The translations under genes were made by a program, and so were the position numbers. Below are positions 30,930-43,200 of a stretch of 64,000 nt of DNA, piece after piece (position 1 is the stretch's first letter; every line of letters starts with the position of its first letter). The DNA is taken from positions 1 through 64,000 of the forward strand of contig JAAEAF010002307.1 of NCBI GenBank assembly GCA_011037195.1, read 5' to 3'. The notes under the pieces are model-generated. The model saw only the letters and a list, made by a program, of their open reading frames with translations, had not been told where the DNA came from and searched no databases. This DNA is from Triatoma infestans. Its lineage: Eukaryota; Arthropoda; Insecta; Hemiptera; Reduviidae.

Positions 30930-33168
30930 TTGTTGTAGTGGTTGGTTCCGCAAAGCTGGAAAGCATCAGAGACATTTTCCATAATAGCCTGCTTCATTTT
31001 GTGGTCATCGACCGGTTTCGGGCGTTCGCCCATCTTCAGGATGCGTTTGTCAGACAATGTGATAACACAGACTTGCACAGAGCAAATACAGTTTACACGC
31101 TGACTGGTCTTTTTAATTGTATTTAAAAACTAAACTCTTAAACTAGGTCAAGGGGGGTGTTACGGTGATGGTGGGAAAAGGAACACGTGTTTGGGATGTT
31201 AAAGGGGCAAATTTTCCTTAAAATGGAAACAACGTTGGAGTCTAATTTTAAATTAAGCGATTAAAGTAATAAAAATTAAAATAATCAAAACAAATGATTA
31301 TTTACTCTTTTTTTTATTTTTATTTTGTTTATGTATTTTTTTTTATCAGAGACATTTTCCGTGGTAGCCTGTTTCATTTTGTGGTCATCGACCGGTTTCG
31401 GGCGTTCGCCCATCTTCAGGATGCGTTTTTTCAGACAGTGTGACAACACAGACTTGTACAGAACAAAACTTTGTTTTCACACTGACTGGTTTTTAACTGT
31501 ATTTAAAAACTAAACTCTTAAACTAGGTCAAAGGGTATGGTGAGCTGGGTGGAAAACACGTGTTTGGGTTGTTAAAGGGCAAATTTTCCTTACAATGGAC
31601 ACAACACGTGGGGGTCTAATTTTTAAACTCTGTTGATGGAGGGAGATTTACTTTTCAATTACCTAACCAAAATAATATATAAAATAAATTTAAATTAAAT
31701 TAAATAACGATTTAAACTAACATCATTTAAAATTAAGCGATTTTTATAATTAAGCTTTTTATAACTATGCATTCCACTCATTATTTCACTTTTTCACACA
31801 ACAATCATTCACATCCTCGCAAGCATGTATACCTAAATATGGTTTCTTATATAATTAAGTTTTTTTATTATGCATTCCACTCAACATATCATCTTTTAAT
31901 ATCATATTTTTTTCCAAAACACCATTATTCAAAACACTCTTCCCACAATAGCAACAGAAACGCAATTACCAGTGCGAACATTACACACGCAACAAATAGT
32001 TCTTACACGGATTTTAGTTTCCGGTTTAGTTTTAAATCTACTACTTATATATGTTTAAAAAAAAAAGTGTGCGTACTTGGATGATGTATGATATATGTGA
32101 ATGTAGTGTAAAAAGGTGATATGTTGAGTGGAATGCATACTAAAAAAACTTAATTATATAAGAAACCATATTTAGATATTCATGCTTGCGAGGATGTGAA
32201 TGTTGTGTGAAAAAGTGAAATAATGACTGGAATGCATAGTTATAAAAAACTTAATTATAAAAATCGCTTAATTTTAAATGATGTTAGTTTAAATCGTTAT
32301 TTGTTTTAATTTAAATTTATTTTATATATTTTATATTTTATTTTGGTTAGGTAATTGTAAAGTAAATCTCCCCCCATCAACAGAGTTTAAAAATTAGACC
32401 CCCACGTGTTGTGTCCATTGTAAGGAAAATTTGCCCTTTAACATCCCAAACACGTGTTTTCCACCCAGCTGACCATACCCCTTGACCTAGTTTAAGAGTT
32501 TAGTTTTTAAATACTGTTAAAAACCAGTCAGTGTGAAAACAAAGTTCGCTCTGTACAAGTCTGTGTTGTCACACTGTCTGAAAAAACGCATCCTGAAGAT
32601 GGGCGAACGCCCGAAACCGGTCGATGACTACAAAATGAAGCAGGCTACCACGGAAAATGTCTCTGATGCTTTCCAGCTCTGCGGAACCAACCATCACAAC
32701 AACTATTTTTTTTATTTATTTATTTATTTATTTGTTTTGATTATTTTGTTCTTTTAAATTTTATTACATTAATCGCTTGATTTTAAATTATGTTAGTTTA
32801 AATCGTTATTTAATTTAATTTTAAATTTATTTTGATTAGTTAATTGTAAAGTGAATCTCCCTCCAACAACAGAGATTAAAAATTAGACCCCCACGTGTTG
32901 TTTCCATTTTAAGGAAAATTTGCACCTTTAACAACCCAATCACGTGTTTCTTTTTATAGGTACCATCACCATACCCTTCTTGACCTAGTTTAAGAGTTTA
33001 GTTTTTAAATACAATTAAAAAGACCACTCAGTGTGTAAACTGAATTTGCTATGTGCAAGTCTGTGTTATCACACTGTCTGACAAAACGCATCCTGAATAT
33101 GGGCGAACGCCCGAAACCGGTCGATGACCACAAAATGAACCAGGCTATCACTGAAAAGTGTCTCTGAT
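30930..33168. mobile_element. Family B foldback element, outer copy, split by an inner copy
   Basis: Left arm 30930 to about 31290: terminal TTGTTGTAGTGGTTGG, AGCTGGAAAGCATCAGAG, GACCGGTTTCGGGCGTTCGCCC, CAGACTTGCACAGAGC, CTGACTGG, AACTAGGTCAAGG, ACACGTGTTTGGG, TAAGCGATT. Right arm about 32735-33168 is its inverse complement in the same order, ending at GTGTCTCTGAT without the last ~40 bp of the terminus. Between them the element is interrupted by a second copy (31345-32706). Arms are ~350-430 bp, there are no ORFs, and the centre was AT-rich. No transposase is encoded, so mobility would depend on an unidentified enzyme. Confidence 0.75.
31345..32706. mobile_element. Family B foldback element, inner copy with ~560-bp arms
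   Basis: Left arm 31345 to about 31895, loop about 31896-32114, right arm about 32115-32706. Landmarks in the left arm (ATCAGAGACATTTTCC, GGTTTCGGGCGTTCGCCC, CACACTGACTGG, CACGTGTTTGGG, CACGTGGGGGTC, GGAGATTTAC, TTAAGCGATT, ATGCATTCCACTC) recur inverted in the right arm in reverse order. Inside each arm the ATGCATTCCACTC block itself occurs twice. The left terminus lacks the ~25 bp preceding ATCAGAGAC, while the right terminus is complete (GCGGAACCAACCATCACAACAA). Confidence 0.75.
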
Positions 33169-33649
33169 TAAATTTGTTAGTTTTTAAGTCTGTACATAAG
33201 AATCATAACTGCCTTTAGGTTGTACATATATGAATAATGTATGCAAGTCGAGAAAATAAAATGTTAATGTGGAGTGTAAGTTACATTAAGGTTGGTTAAC
33301 ACACTTATATAATTTTGCAAAGATATATTTATAAAAGTCTGTACTTTATAAGTTTAGAGTTGTTATATTTAGGCACATAAAGAACTCATATTTAAGTATA
33401 CATGCCTGCGTGGAAGGCACGTGTGAATTATGAAAGGTGAAATGCGAAATGTATTTATGTTATCAAACAACCAGTTTATATAGATTGATTAACAAAATAT
33501 TTATTTATTTAACTATACCATCTTACGATAATTTAGCTCGTATTTTATGATTTCTTTGTCAGTAATTATTTTTGGGCATCCCACGGCTGACAGAGTGTTA
33601 TTTCGTGCTGTTATAAATAAATAAATAAATAAATAAGATAGTATGGGTA
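33169..33649. other. Spacer with AATA-type simple repeat
   Basis: A TAAA microsatellite lies at 33615-33637. CATGCCTGCGTGGAAGGCACGTG-like bits near 33400 loosely echo the central part of family B, but no clear homology. Confidence 0.3.
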
Positions 33650-33955
33650 ATTAATTATAAAGTAAATCTTCTAAAATGGAATTTATGTTACACATCCCCA
33701 CGTGTTGGATGTTTCCATTTTTAAAGGGTACAATATACCCCTTTAAAGACCGAAACGTGTGTTTTTCCCCACTCAGGCACCAACATCCCTCTTAACCTAG
33801 TTAGTCCCTAACAAAAACATTTAAAGACCAGTGTATCAACTAAATTTGTTCTGTACAAATCTATGTTATAGCATCCTGATGATGAGCGAACGCCCAAAAC
33901 CGGACGATAACCAACAGAAAGAAGCGGGCTATCATGGAAATATCACTAAATTCTT
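33650..33955 (+). repeat. Family B single arm
   Basis: Reads GGTAATTAATTATAAAGTAAATC, CACATCCCCACGTGTTGGATG, CTCTTAACCTAGTTAG, CAGTGTATCAACTAAATTTGTTC, ATCCTGATGATGAGCGAACGCCC and GGCTATCATGG, co-linear with 6780-7125. The shared GGATGTTTCCATTTTTAAA variant links these two copies as a subfamily. Confidence 0.65.
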
Positions 33956-35255
33956 TAACTAAAATTTTTCAATAATTCCAAGCTAGTTTGCATATAATTT
34001 ATCAGAATATGCGAATTTTTTTACGATTTGGGCAATCAATGAATCCTTGAAATTCTAATGTAGTTTTATTGAAATAGCTTTCCTTTAAAATAGGGCAAAT
34101 ATACAAACAAAGTAATATACAGATTTTTTTTTTCTTCCGGTTTACTTTTAGAGCGAGCTTAGCAAAATTTCTTTTTACCTGTTTAGAGGGAGTATTGTAA
34201 TTGTGTCAAATTTTCAATACCGTCTTAATCCCCGGATATACCCGGTATTTTTTTTTCCGGTACTCGTACAAGTTAATTTTGAAACTTTATTCGCTCATTG
34301 CAAAAATTTTATTTAATAAACACATATATTTATAAACACTTAAAGTTTATCTTAATGTACGTAACGTATTTATTGCAAGGGAAAGAGAACATGACGGTTT
34401 CTTTTGCAGAATTTTTCATTTATAATAAAAATGTTACGAGAGAAATTTCACCTACAACCCTATATTTTAAACAATGAAAAAAACCTTATCGCTAAATAGA
34501 CCTTCCCTTCAGGATCATTAAATGTAATGAATAGCTGAAATATTGCCTAATTTCTATTCTCCCCCCCCCACACACACACACACACACTTAAAGTATACAT
34601 CCATAAGATAATGAAATTAAATATTAAATTTATACTGACAAAATACTGTATAACCTTACATTATTATAAACTAGTTTGCTTAGCGTGTAAAATATAATAT
34701 ATATAACCTTACGAACAACCTTCTTACGGTTATAGTATCAAGGTTTATATTATGTAATTCATATTGAGTGAATGCAAATGTGATGGCGTGAGTAGGTGCC
34801 TACACCGGAACATTCCGTTTTCAGTATATTCGGAATGTTTTTTCCCCCCCTCCCTTCTAATAAATGACGTTCATTTATTTCTACTACCACTTCATTTATT
34901 TATTTCTACATATTTATATATATTCTAATATTTAAATAGAATATTCCTGTTAGAGAAAGTATCGTTACAAATTTTTAAAAATTGTGTTTTACATTGAAAT
35001 AAATACTTTGAAGTCTGCTGAGTGCGATTTGTTTGTGTGAACAAAATAACATTTGCATTTCTATCCTGATATTCGTTTAAGTAACACCAGCGAAATTCAC
35101 AATGAGATTTCAGTCAAAATCTCATTATTAAATAGGTTTTAATATTGGTCTTTATTAAATAGGTTTACATAATTTTTCCACAAACACCACCAATTGAGTT
35201 TCTTCACTCTAATTACACATTATAAGAAGCATTTTTATTTGAAACAATCTTCACG
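33956..35255. other. AT-rich spacer with a family A tail remnant near 34160-34280
   Basis: GGGAGTATTGTAATTGTGTCAAATTTTC at 34189-34216 is the minus-strand form of the family A tail. A C-run followed by (CA)n lies at 34561-34586. Nothing else identified. Confidence 0.35.
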
Positions 35256-35259
35256 GTAA

Positions 35260-36187
35260 TGTATTGGAATCAGTTATCGGATCCCAAATGTAATGGAATC
35301 AGATGTCTTGAAGAGGGATTTGATTGATGAATAGGTGATAGAGTGTTAGAGATTTTAGAGAGTTATTACTCGAAATACGAAACATTGAATTTACAAAAAT
35401 AGACTATATTTTAGCAATAATTTAAATGTTTGAAGTAGGTAACTACAATTAATATAAAATGATTGAAATAGATAAATAATTTAAAGTGATATAAAGAGAT
35501 AAAACTACAAACAATTTAAAGTGATTTAAATAGATAAAACTAAGATGCACAACTATAAATGATTGATAAAATGATAATAATTATATGTTTAAACCTTGTA
35601 TAGGGACGCGCTCGTGAAACTGATGTATAACTGATGTGATACTGCTGCTGTAATTGTGTAGAACTGATAATGTATTGATCGTAACTGATGCTGAACTGAT
35701 CCCCTCCTCCTGGGACGAAGTTTATATTGGTATCACTCACACATTGACAGGTGTGTAAGTGATGGTCACACTAAGACATCTCTCGCAGTGTGCCGACCTT
35801 GGTCAGGTCGGTGACCAGTGCGATTTAGGTCAGTGGCCAGATTGGCGACAGAAGGTGGCCCGTCGGTGATTATCAAAGACTCTTAATGGTACTTAATAGA
35901 TGGTAGCCAGGTGGCCTTGAGTGTTTGTTGGAAGGAATATCGGCCAGGTGGCTTCTGTACACTGGCCGCATAAATACCCCTGTTTGTAAGGGTTTTAGCG
36001 GTGCTTCTCTTTGACCGTGTGTATTGACCCTTGTTTGAAAAGGTTTTTGTTTGGCGCGGCTCTTGACCTGAAGGTAGTGGCTGGCTGGAGCCACTAGTTA
36101 TAAATTATCCTTTCTTCTTGTTATCATATTGATATGACATATAAATTATATCCTTTCTTCTTGTTATCATATTGATATGACATTACA
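35260..36187 (-). mobile_element. Solo LTR, 928 bp, with GTAA target duplication
   Basis: On the minus strand it begins TGTAATGTCATATC at 36187 and ends near CCAATACA at 35260, so the ends are TG...CA in an inverse TGTA/TACA-like setting. GTAA stands on both sides (35256-35259 and 36188-36191). It shares blocks with the 610-bp LTR at 53521-54130: ATAATTTATAACTAGTGGC, a CTGACCTAAATCGC-like segment, an AATATAAACTTCG TATA region (about 35719-35730) and the terminal double TTCCA.TACA-like motif. A 41-43 bp tandem duplication occupies its 5' end (36099-36182). No internal domain is attached. A 4-bp duplication fits Gypsy-type integrases; the superfamily is inference. Confidence 0.7.
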
Positions 36188-36191
36188 GTAA

Positions 36192-37005
36192 AAATATAAT
36201 TTACTAACCTACTACCTACAAGCCATGCAAGATGAATGGGAATGCTAGGCTCCGCACCCTGTTTCCTACCACTGTTAATGTAACAATCAATCAAGTCAAC
36301 ACTTTCCCAAAGAAGCTTATTGCAATATGGGCGAAAGGTTGGTGACTGACGCGGTTTTAATCCCAAGACCTAAGCAGTTTTAGATTCACCACTTCCAGAG
36401 AACTCTGTGTCTGTAAAAGGGTTTTTGATAAAGAGTTACGTGATACCGTGATTCTTAACTTTTTGGAAGCTTTGCTTTTTGTAGACCTCTCGATAATATA
36501 ATGGAGTTGATGAGGAGAGAAATTAGGTTGATTAATTAAACGAGATATCTGTTATAATGTAGCTATAAGTTTACACAAACTGCACTGGACTTGTAATGAT
36601 TTTAACAGAATAAAAGGTGGGATATGACACGATGCGATGTATGGTTGAATCTGATAGTTGATCTATAGTTATCCTTAGGTAGATTCTCACTGGCTTATAT
36701 ACAGGTTCTCCCGCTCTAGCCTGCTTAAGTCAGAGAGTATCAGAGAGGGTTTGTCTTTCGCTCGGCATTCTCTCTATTTCAATTACAATAATTATTAGAT
36801 GCTCTTAAATACCGCTTGTAGACAAGTGTTTCCTGATTTCTTTGATTATTGTTATTCATTTTTTTTTTTTTTTTGTCTTACACTCTCCAAATGTAGAGTT
36901 AAGATTTTTCTGGTTGATTTTGGTTTTAGACTTAGTCAAATGTTGAACTTTCGTAATTATATATACAATATATACAACCGACAAGTGTGAATCTAACAGA
37001 AACAT
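36192..37005. other. Unassigned, partly less AT-rich stretch
   Basis: An 80-codon minus-strand frame at 36366-36124 overlaps the LTR end. GTATATAAGCC on the minus strand near 36700 looks like a TATA box in an LTR-like context, but no second copy or terminal motif was found. Confidence 0.2.
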
Positions 37006-37150
37006 TTCGTTGAAGTGAACTCTCTATACGAACTTGGTGAATTTGCTCTGACAATGGATGAAAATCCAAAACTGGTCAGGACAAAACTATTATGCATGCT
37101 ACGACGGATAAAATACCGGATGTTATCCAGCATTGCGGATCCATCCACGT
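37006..37150 (+). repeat. Family B arm, strongly diverged
   Basis: CGAACTTGGTGAATTTGCTCTG, GGATGAAAATCCAAAACTGGTC and ATCCAGCATTGCGGATCCATCCAC follow the order of a family B terminal arm at low identity. Confidence 0.4.
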
Positions 37151-37299
37151 ATTGAATTTTTCATTTCTAAAGTCATTTATGTGTCTTTTACATGAATGAT
37201 GGAAATAACATTTTATTGAAATAGAATAATTCTAGATTCATAGCCTCCCTGAATCACCCCAACATCAATTTTCCAGGACAGGCTTTTCAAATAAAACAG

Positions 37300-37450
37300 A
37301 CAGGATTAGCTGAGTGGTAGCGCAACTGGATTCAAATCCAAATTTCTGGTTCAAATCCAGCCAGTGATACTCTTAAATTTTCTTGCCCTAGAAGCCTCTA
37401 CTACAGCTCATTATCTGGTGATGGACATTTGTTGTCTTTAACGCTAATCG
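37300..37450 (+). mobile_element. SINE-1, partial and diverged
   Basis: GGATTAGCTGAGTGGTAGCG is a good A box. A duplicated GGTTCAAATCC-like B-box region follows near 37346-37360, then CTTAAATTTTCTTGCCCTAGAAGCCTCTACTACAGCTCATTATCTGGTGATGG. The second half of the body is lost. Confidence 0.65.
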
Positions 37451-38739
37451 ATGTGGCTTAATGCTAGTCGATGGCATTGATGCTGATGTACCTAAAAACA
37501 AACAGTAGGCAGCCATGTAAGTGTCAAAAACTGGATCCGAAAAATTAACTTCAACAAACGTGAAACTACCACCAAGGAGTAATCGCTCAGGAGATTTTGA
37601 GAGGGTGCCATTCGTTTGACCCTCCGCAGCTACCACAGCAGGACACCGATATCAAATAAAAACATTGAACAACTAATATAATAGAGCTAACTAATAGCCA
37701 AAAAGTTACTATTATTTCTAGGTCAACAACAGTAAACTATGTTAACTTTGTGATAAAGTTCTATAGTGTGATTAGTTACTATCTTTCTTCTATTTCAAGG
37801 TATTATGATGTAAGTTGACACTGAAACATATACTACTTTGTGACTTTTTATTTATTTTTTTTTTCCCCCCACATTTGAGGTCTTACTACGGTGGTATGTG
37901 CACAGTGGCTGAACTACGATAAATTATGTCTACCGAGTGATTGGTCACAACGTTTTTGTCTGCCTACCTCCCTATATATTTTTTGAGTTGATCTTGAACA
38001 AATGATGATGATTTCACGTTTTCTTAATTTTACGTTTTTCCGGACCAGTTTTTGACACTTATCTGCCACCTCCCTTTGTTACCTCCGAATTGTCTAGCAC
38101 TACTATTTTCTTTTAAGAACACCTATTCCCTGACACCACTCAAAATAAAAATCAGCCTTGTTGCACTTATGTTTTTTAACTCATATTTTTAACATGATTT
38201 TAAATAAAACATAAATATGTTCATGTTATTAAGTGGGATTTCAGGTGGACTCATCACTCGTGGTTCTCTATTTAACTCGTGCCGTCTATTTAGGAATGTT
38301 AAAAAGTTGATGAAGTTATATGCCTTTTTGTGTCACGGACATTTATGCCACTCTATTCCTTTCCTTTTTCTTTTCATGTTTAAAAAAAAAATGCTTCATA
38401 TAAATGCCCAAAAAATATGTCAAATAAACACACACACAAACTACATTCAACATACATACATACAGACAGTTAACTAAAAACATCTTTTCTTTTTCAAGAA
38501 AACTTCAAAATCTTCAAGAACCTTCAAAAAAATATAATCCTAATCTTGCAAATTTCTCTCACAATCAGCAATAAGTGAAACTAAAAAAGTTTTCAGTATA
38601 TGTATGCATCAATGCATGGAGAACAAAGTTAGAGAATATATAGTCTAAATTAAGACAAAGTTTGATCAGTCCCAGATGTTTTCATAATTAGCGAATATAA
38701 TTTACTGCCTCATATATGTATGGAGAGTCTCAGTTGAAC
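37451..38739. other. Spacer; family A tail-like remnant near 38420-38570
   Basis: A CA-rich tract with ACATACATACATACAGACAG and CTAAAAACATC near 38430-38485 resembles the region before the family A tail. Otherwise AT-rich and unassigned. Confidence 0.3.
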
Positions 38740-39315
38740 TGTCATACTGGTAACATCGCGTCTCGATTACTGTGATATTTCAGTGGTTAAAGATATTTTT
38801 TTGTGCTGAAATTTGGCAGACTTTTAGTGTAAAGTGTTCTCAGAGTGCCTGCGAAGTTACAAAATTTTCTATCGAGCCAATTTCGAGAAACGAGAGGAAA
38901 TAATTCCTATTAAAATTATTAATGTGGATACATGCACAGGTATGTCTGTGTGACGTAAATTACGTACGTGCTAGTTAGTGAGGTTGCTCTACGTCACTTA
39001 TGACGATTTGATGACGATTCAGTGACGGAATTATCTTCAGCTGATCGGCCAATAGACGTATAGTCTAGAGTGCATTGACCTCTGTTATCAAGTGAACTTT
39101 GTTTTTATTTGGAAGTTTACCTATCTAACAGTGTTTCTTATTTAACTATTACTTCCATTGATAAATGATTATTTATGAAGTGAATAAATACATTTTACAT
39201 ATTTAAATACATTTAAAGTGCTATATCTAAATATTGTCTATTAAATTAATTTTATTTTGGAGCCCTGTCGAGGTATTTGAATTTCATATACTTGGCAAGT
39301 TACTGGCGAATTTGT

Positions 39316-40278
39316 ATGCCTCCAAAAATTTCACAGCCTTCTTCTCCAGTTTCACAGCCCCCTCGCCCAAAGAGATCTAGAAGTTCTCCTGAATTTACTG
39401 TTAAAAAAAGTAAAATGTCTTTTGCTTTGAAGGAATTGGCTGGACTTTCCCCCTCTCAAGAGCTTGGTCAGTTGTCTTTGGGGCAGCTCATGGAGTCTAT
39501 GTCAAGTGTTATGAATAGCCTCTTAGACTCTAAGTTAGCAAATGTTGCTACAAGGGATGATGTTAAACTTCTTCAAGAGAACTATTCTAGTTTAATCGAA
39601 GAAAATAGGCGACTGAAGCAAGATATTGGTTTATTGAAATCATTTCAGGATAAAACCGAGAAGAAACTGGACTCTATTGAATATAGAACAAAGCGTAATA
39701 ATCTTATTTTTAGAGGCCTCAAATATAACCCAGAAGATAATTTACGCATTGTAGTGACAGATTTTTGTCTTCAAGTTTTGCAGGTTAATGTTAACAAAGA
39801 TTTTTTAAGTGTGGTTCAACTTGCTTCTAGACCTGTACAGAATCAGCCCCTTTTAGTTACATTTACGCATTTTCAAGACAGGCAGAATGTACTGAGTGCA
39901 TGTAGATGTTTAAAGAATACAGGATTCATTGTACATCAGGATTTGCCTGTAAACTCAAGGAAAAAAAGATCCAGGCTCCTCTTATTAAAAAGAGAGATTT
40001 TGCGTAGAAGCCCAAATGAAAAAGTTTTTCTATCAGGAGAGCATTTGATTGTCAATGGGAGCAGATTTGAATGGTCATTTACGCAGGGACTCAGGTTTGG
40101 TGATGGAAATGGACATGAAAAATTACAACAGTTATTGGGGCTTAATTTTGCTAATTTTATCGAGTCTCTTCTGTCAGATCCCCATCCAGCAGATAAGTCA
40201 TCACACAATTGTGTCTTCTCTGGGGCTAGATCATCGCCCCCTCCTCCTCTTCTACACCAAGCAAAGCTTTCATCCTGA
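39316..40278 (+). CDS. LINE ORF1 protein, coiled coil plus RNA-binding domain
   Basis: Start chosen at the second ATG (MPPKISQPSSP), because the 13 residues before it are atypical; total about 320 residues. A Pro/Ser/Lys-rich basic N-terminus (to about residue 35) is followed by a coiled coil (about 75-125: RDDVKLLQENYSSLIEENR, then KTEKKLDSIEYR), then an RRM-like region opening with RNNLIFRGL, and a basic C-terminal region with NTGFIVHQDLPVNSRKKRS and an LLKREILRRSP motif. This matches the L1-type ORF1p plan of a trimerising, nucleic-acid-binding chaperone that coats the LINE RNA in the cytoplasm. The frame is intact. It ends at a TGA after which the same frame stays open into ORF2. Confidence 0.75.
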   Translation: MPPKISQPSSPVSQPPRPKRSRSSPEFTVKKSKMSFALKELAGLSPSQELGQLSLGQLMESMSSVMNSLLDSKLANVATRDDVKLLQENYSSLIEENRRLKQDIGLLKSFQDKTEKKLDSIEYRTKRNNLIFRGLKYNPEDNLRIVVTDFCLQVLQVNVNKDFLSVVQLASRPVQNQPLLVTFTHFQDRQNVLSACRCLKNTGFIVHQDLPVNSRKKRSRLLLLKREILRRSPNEKVFLSGEHLIVNGSRFEWSFTQGLRFGDGNGHEKLQQLLGLNFANFIESLLSDPHPADKSSHNCVFSGARSSPPPPLLHQAKLSS

Positions 40279-43200
40279 GGTTGCGCCGTCGGCCGGAAAT
40301 GTAATATTGGTGACATAGTTACGGAATCAAAGATTACCTCTGATAATAACTTGTCTATAATTTCATATAATATTTCAGGTTTAAAAAGTAAAATAGAGGA
40401 ATTTATGTTTTTAGATTTCATTAAAACTTATGATGTGTTTATTCTTATCGAAACTTTCATTACAGAAGTGAACTTTGATTTTTATAAAAAATATTTTTCA
40501 GACTTTAATTTATGTTGGATTTCTGCGGTTAGGTCTTCCAAGTACGGCAGGGCTAAGGGAGGTGAGCTATATGGTATCAGATCTTCGTTGCCAAGTAATA
40601 ATATTCGTTTTTCAAATATTGCTGGTAAAAATGTTATTCATATCAATACCTCATTCCAAGAATTTTTTATTATTCCTGTCTATTTAAGTTCTACCTCTTG
40701 GGATGAGGATTTTCAAAATTTAACCAATTTTGTGAATGATCATTCTTCTTTAAAACTAATTGTTGTAGGGGATATGAATGTCAGGCTTGCTTCTTCGCAG
40801 GCTCTTCCTGAGGAGTGTTTTACGATAATACAAAATGTGGGCAGTTTAGATCTTCCAAGGATGGAATTCTGAATGGTAGGGGCACCAAATTTCTGGAATT
40901 CTGTGATAACCAGGACTTGATTATTCTTAACGGTCGTTTTCGGGGAGATGCTGATGGTGAGTATACTTATATAAGTCCGCTAGGTTGCTCTGTAATAGAT
41001 CTCTGTTGCACATCATCGGATATCATTTCTGTTATTGAGGATTTTAAAGTTCTGCCTTTTTATTTCTCCCATCACCTTCCAATTAACTGTATTATTTCCT
41101 TTCAAAATTCTTGTACTGATAACATTCTCCCCCCACTACCTCAATTAATGTGGCTTGATGATTTATCTTCGCAATATAAAAATAATTTAGAGGTCTCCTT
41201 AAATAAAATTTCTCTATTTCCTGCCGAACCTCAACAATGGTTGAATGTATTATTAGATGCAGTAAAAACCTCTTGGCCTATTAATCGAGCAAATCCTTCT
41301 TTTATTCGCAAATACAGAAAGAAACCCTGGTTTGATTATTCCTGTTTAAGAGCTAGATTAAAGTCATTTACTCTTTTGAAATTATTTCAGAAAACAAACT
41401 CTACACTTGTGAAAGCGGCATATATTGATGCCAACAAGCAATATAAATATATCTGTAAAAATGCAAAAATTCTTTTCTATAATCTATTGAGTAAGAAATT
41501 TAATTCTATCACTAATACTAGAGAATTATGGAAACTAATTAATAGTTTTAAAATTAGAAATTTTATTTGCGGTAATAATATTAAAATGTGTGCATGGGTC
41601 TCTCATTTTGAAAAATTGTTAAATCCTTCCTCATCTAATTCTTCAATAGTTCTTTTCGCTGAACCCGAAATTTTTTCTGCTTCTCTGGATGCACCTTTTT
41701 GTTGTGATGAGCTTACTTATGTGGTAAGTGATCTGAAAAGTAATAAGGCTCCTGGACCTGACCGTGTGACCGCAGAATTTTTTAAAAATGCCCCCCTAAT
41801 ATTTTTTGAGCATGTTTTATCCCTAGTTAATTATATCTATGATTCAGGAGAGACTCCCATTAGTTTTAGTAAGGCTATTATCTTCCCCTTATTTAAGCGC
41901 GGTGACCCTACTGATGTAGCAAACTACCGTGGGATTTCCTGCCTGGATGCGGTGTCCAAGATATTTACGGGTCTTTTACTCCGACGCCTGGAAGTTTTTG
42001 TTGAAGAAAATAATCTGCTTGGTGAATTCCAAGCGGGATTTAGGCGTGGCTACTCTACCTTTGACAACTTGTTCACCTTATTAAATATTGTCAATTTGAA
42101 ATTTCTAAAAAAAGGAAACAAATTGTTTTGTTTCTTTGTTGATTTTAGAGCGGCCTTCGACCACATTAATCATCAGTCTTTGTACTTAAAGCTCTTCAAC
42201 ATTGGGGTCTCGTCCAAATTCATCAACTGTTTGAAGTCCCTATACTCAAATTCATCTGCCGCGGTTAGGGGTTCCAGTGGTATTTCGGAGTATTTCCGTG
42301 TCCAGGGTGGGCTCAGGCAGGGTTGCTTGTTGAGCCCGCTTTTATTCTCTTTATTTCTCGATGATCTGCCTGCTTTCCTTGATGGGGTGTTCTTGTTGGT
42401 GGCACTTCTGTCAAGGTTTTAATGTATGCGGATGATGTGGTGCTGCTTGCGGACAATCCTGTAAGTCTACAGAGAAATATAGATAAGCTTTCGACTTACT
42501 GTGATCTGTGGAATTTGTCAGTGAATACTGATAAATCTAAGGTCCTTGTATTCCGTAGAGGGGGTAGACTTGCATCTAAAGAAAAGTGGTACTTCAAAGG
42601 CCAGCGGCTTGAGGTAGTCAATCAGTTTAATTATTTAGGCGTTATGTTAACCCCTCGGCTCTCTTTCAAGCGTCATCTCGCGGAAAAAGTGTCCGTTGGT
42701 AAACGTGCTGTTAATGGTGTCTGGTCTGGTTTTTTCTCCCAGAGCTTGGTGCCTTTGCCATTTAAGTTCCAGCTTTTCAATTCTGTGTGTAGATCTGTGG
42801 TTTCCTATGCGGCCCAAGTGTGGGGATTTCAGCGATACGAGGAGCTTGAGAAATTTCAAAGATTCTTTATCAAAAAATTATTTTCTCTTCCTACCGCCAC
42901 CCCTAATTATATGGTGTATATTGAGACTGGGGTTGACCTTTTGATGGTCTATACACTTAAACTGCATTTTAAATACTGTTTAAAAGTTTTCAACCTCCCT
43001 TCACACCGCCTCCCAAGAATAACTGCGTTGGAGATAATTAAAAAGAAAACATCTTGGTTTAAGAGTTGGATTGATCTTGCTCAGAAATACTCTTGTCAGT
43101 TTGATTGTTCCATTGACTCTATATCAGAGTGGAAAAACCAGCTTTTGGCTTTGGTTAATAGAATAAAAGCGGCTCATCGGGGGGAGTGTGTGTTGAGGTC

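Noticed and set aside
36192..37005. Candidate LTR on the minus strand with a TATA-like GTATATAAG
   Set aside because: No second copy, no terminal TG/CA with duplication and no primer binding site could be found.
39936..40421. 161-codon minus-strand ORF
   Set aside because: Antisense to LINE ORF1 and the start of ORF2, whose plus-strand readings contain the conserved motifs.
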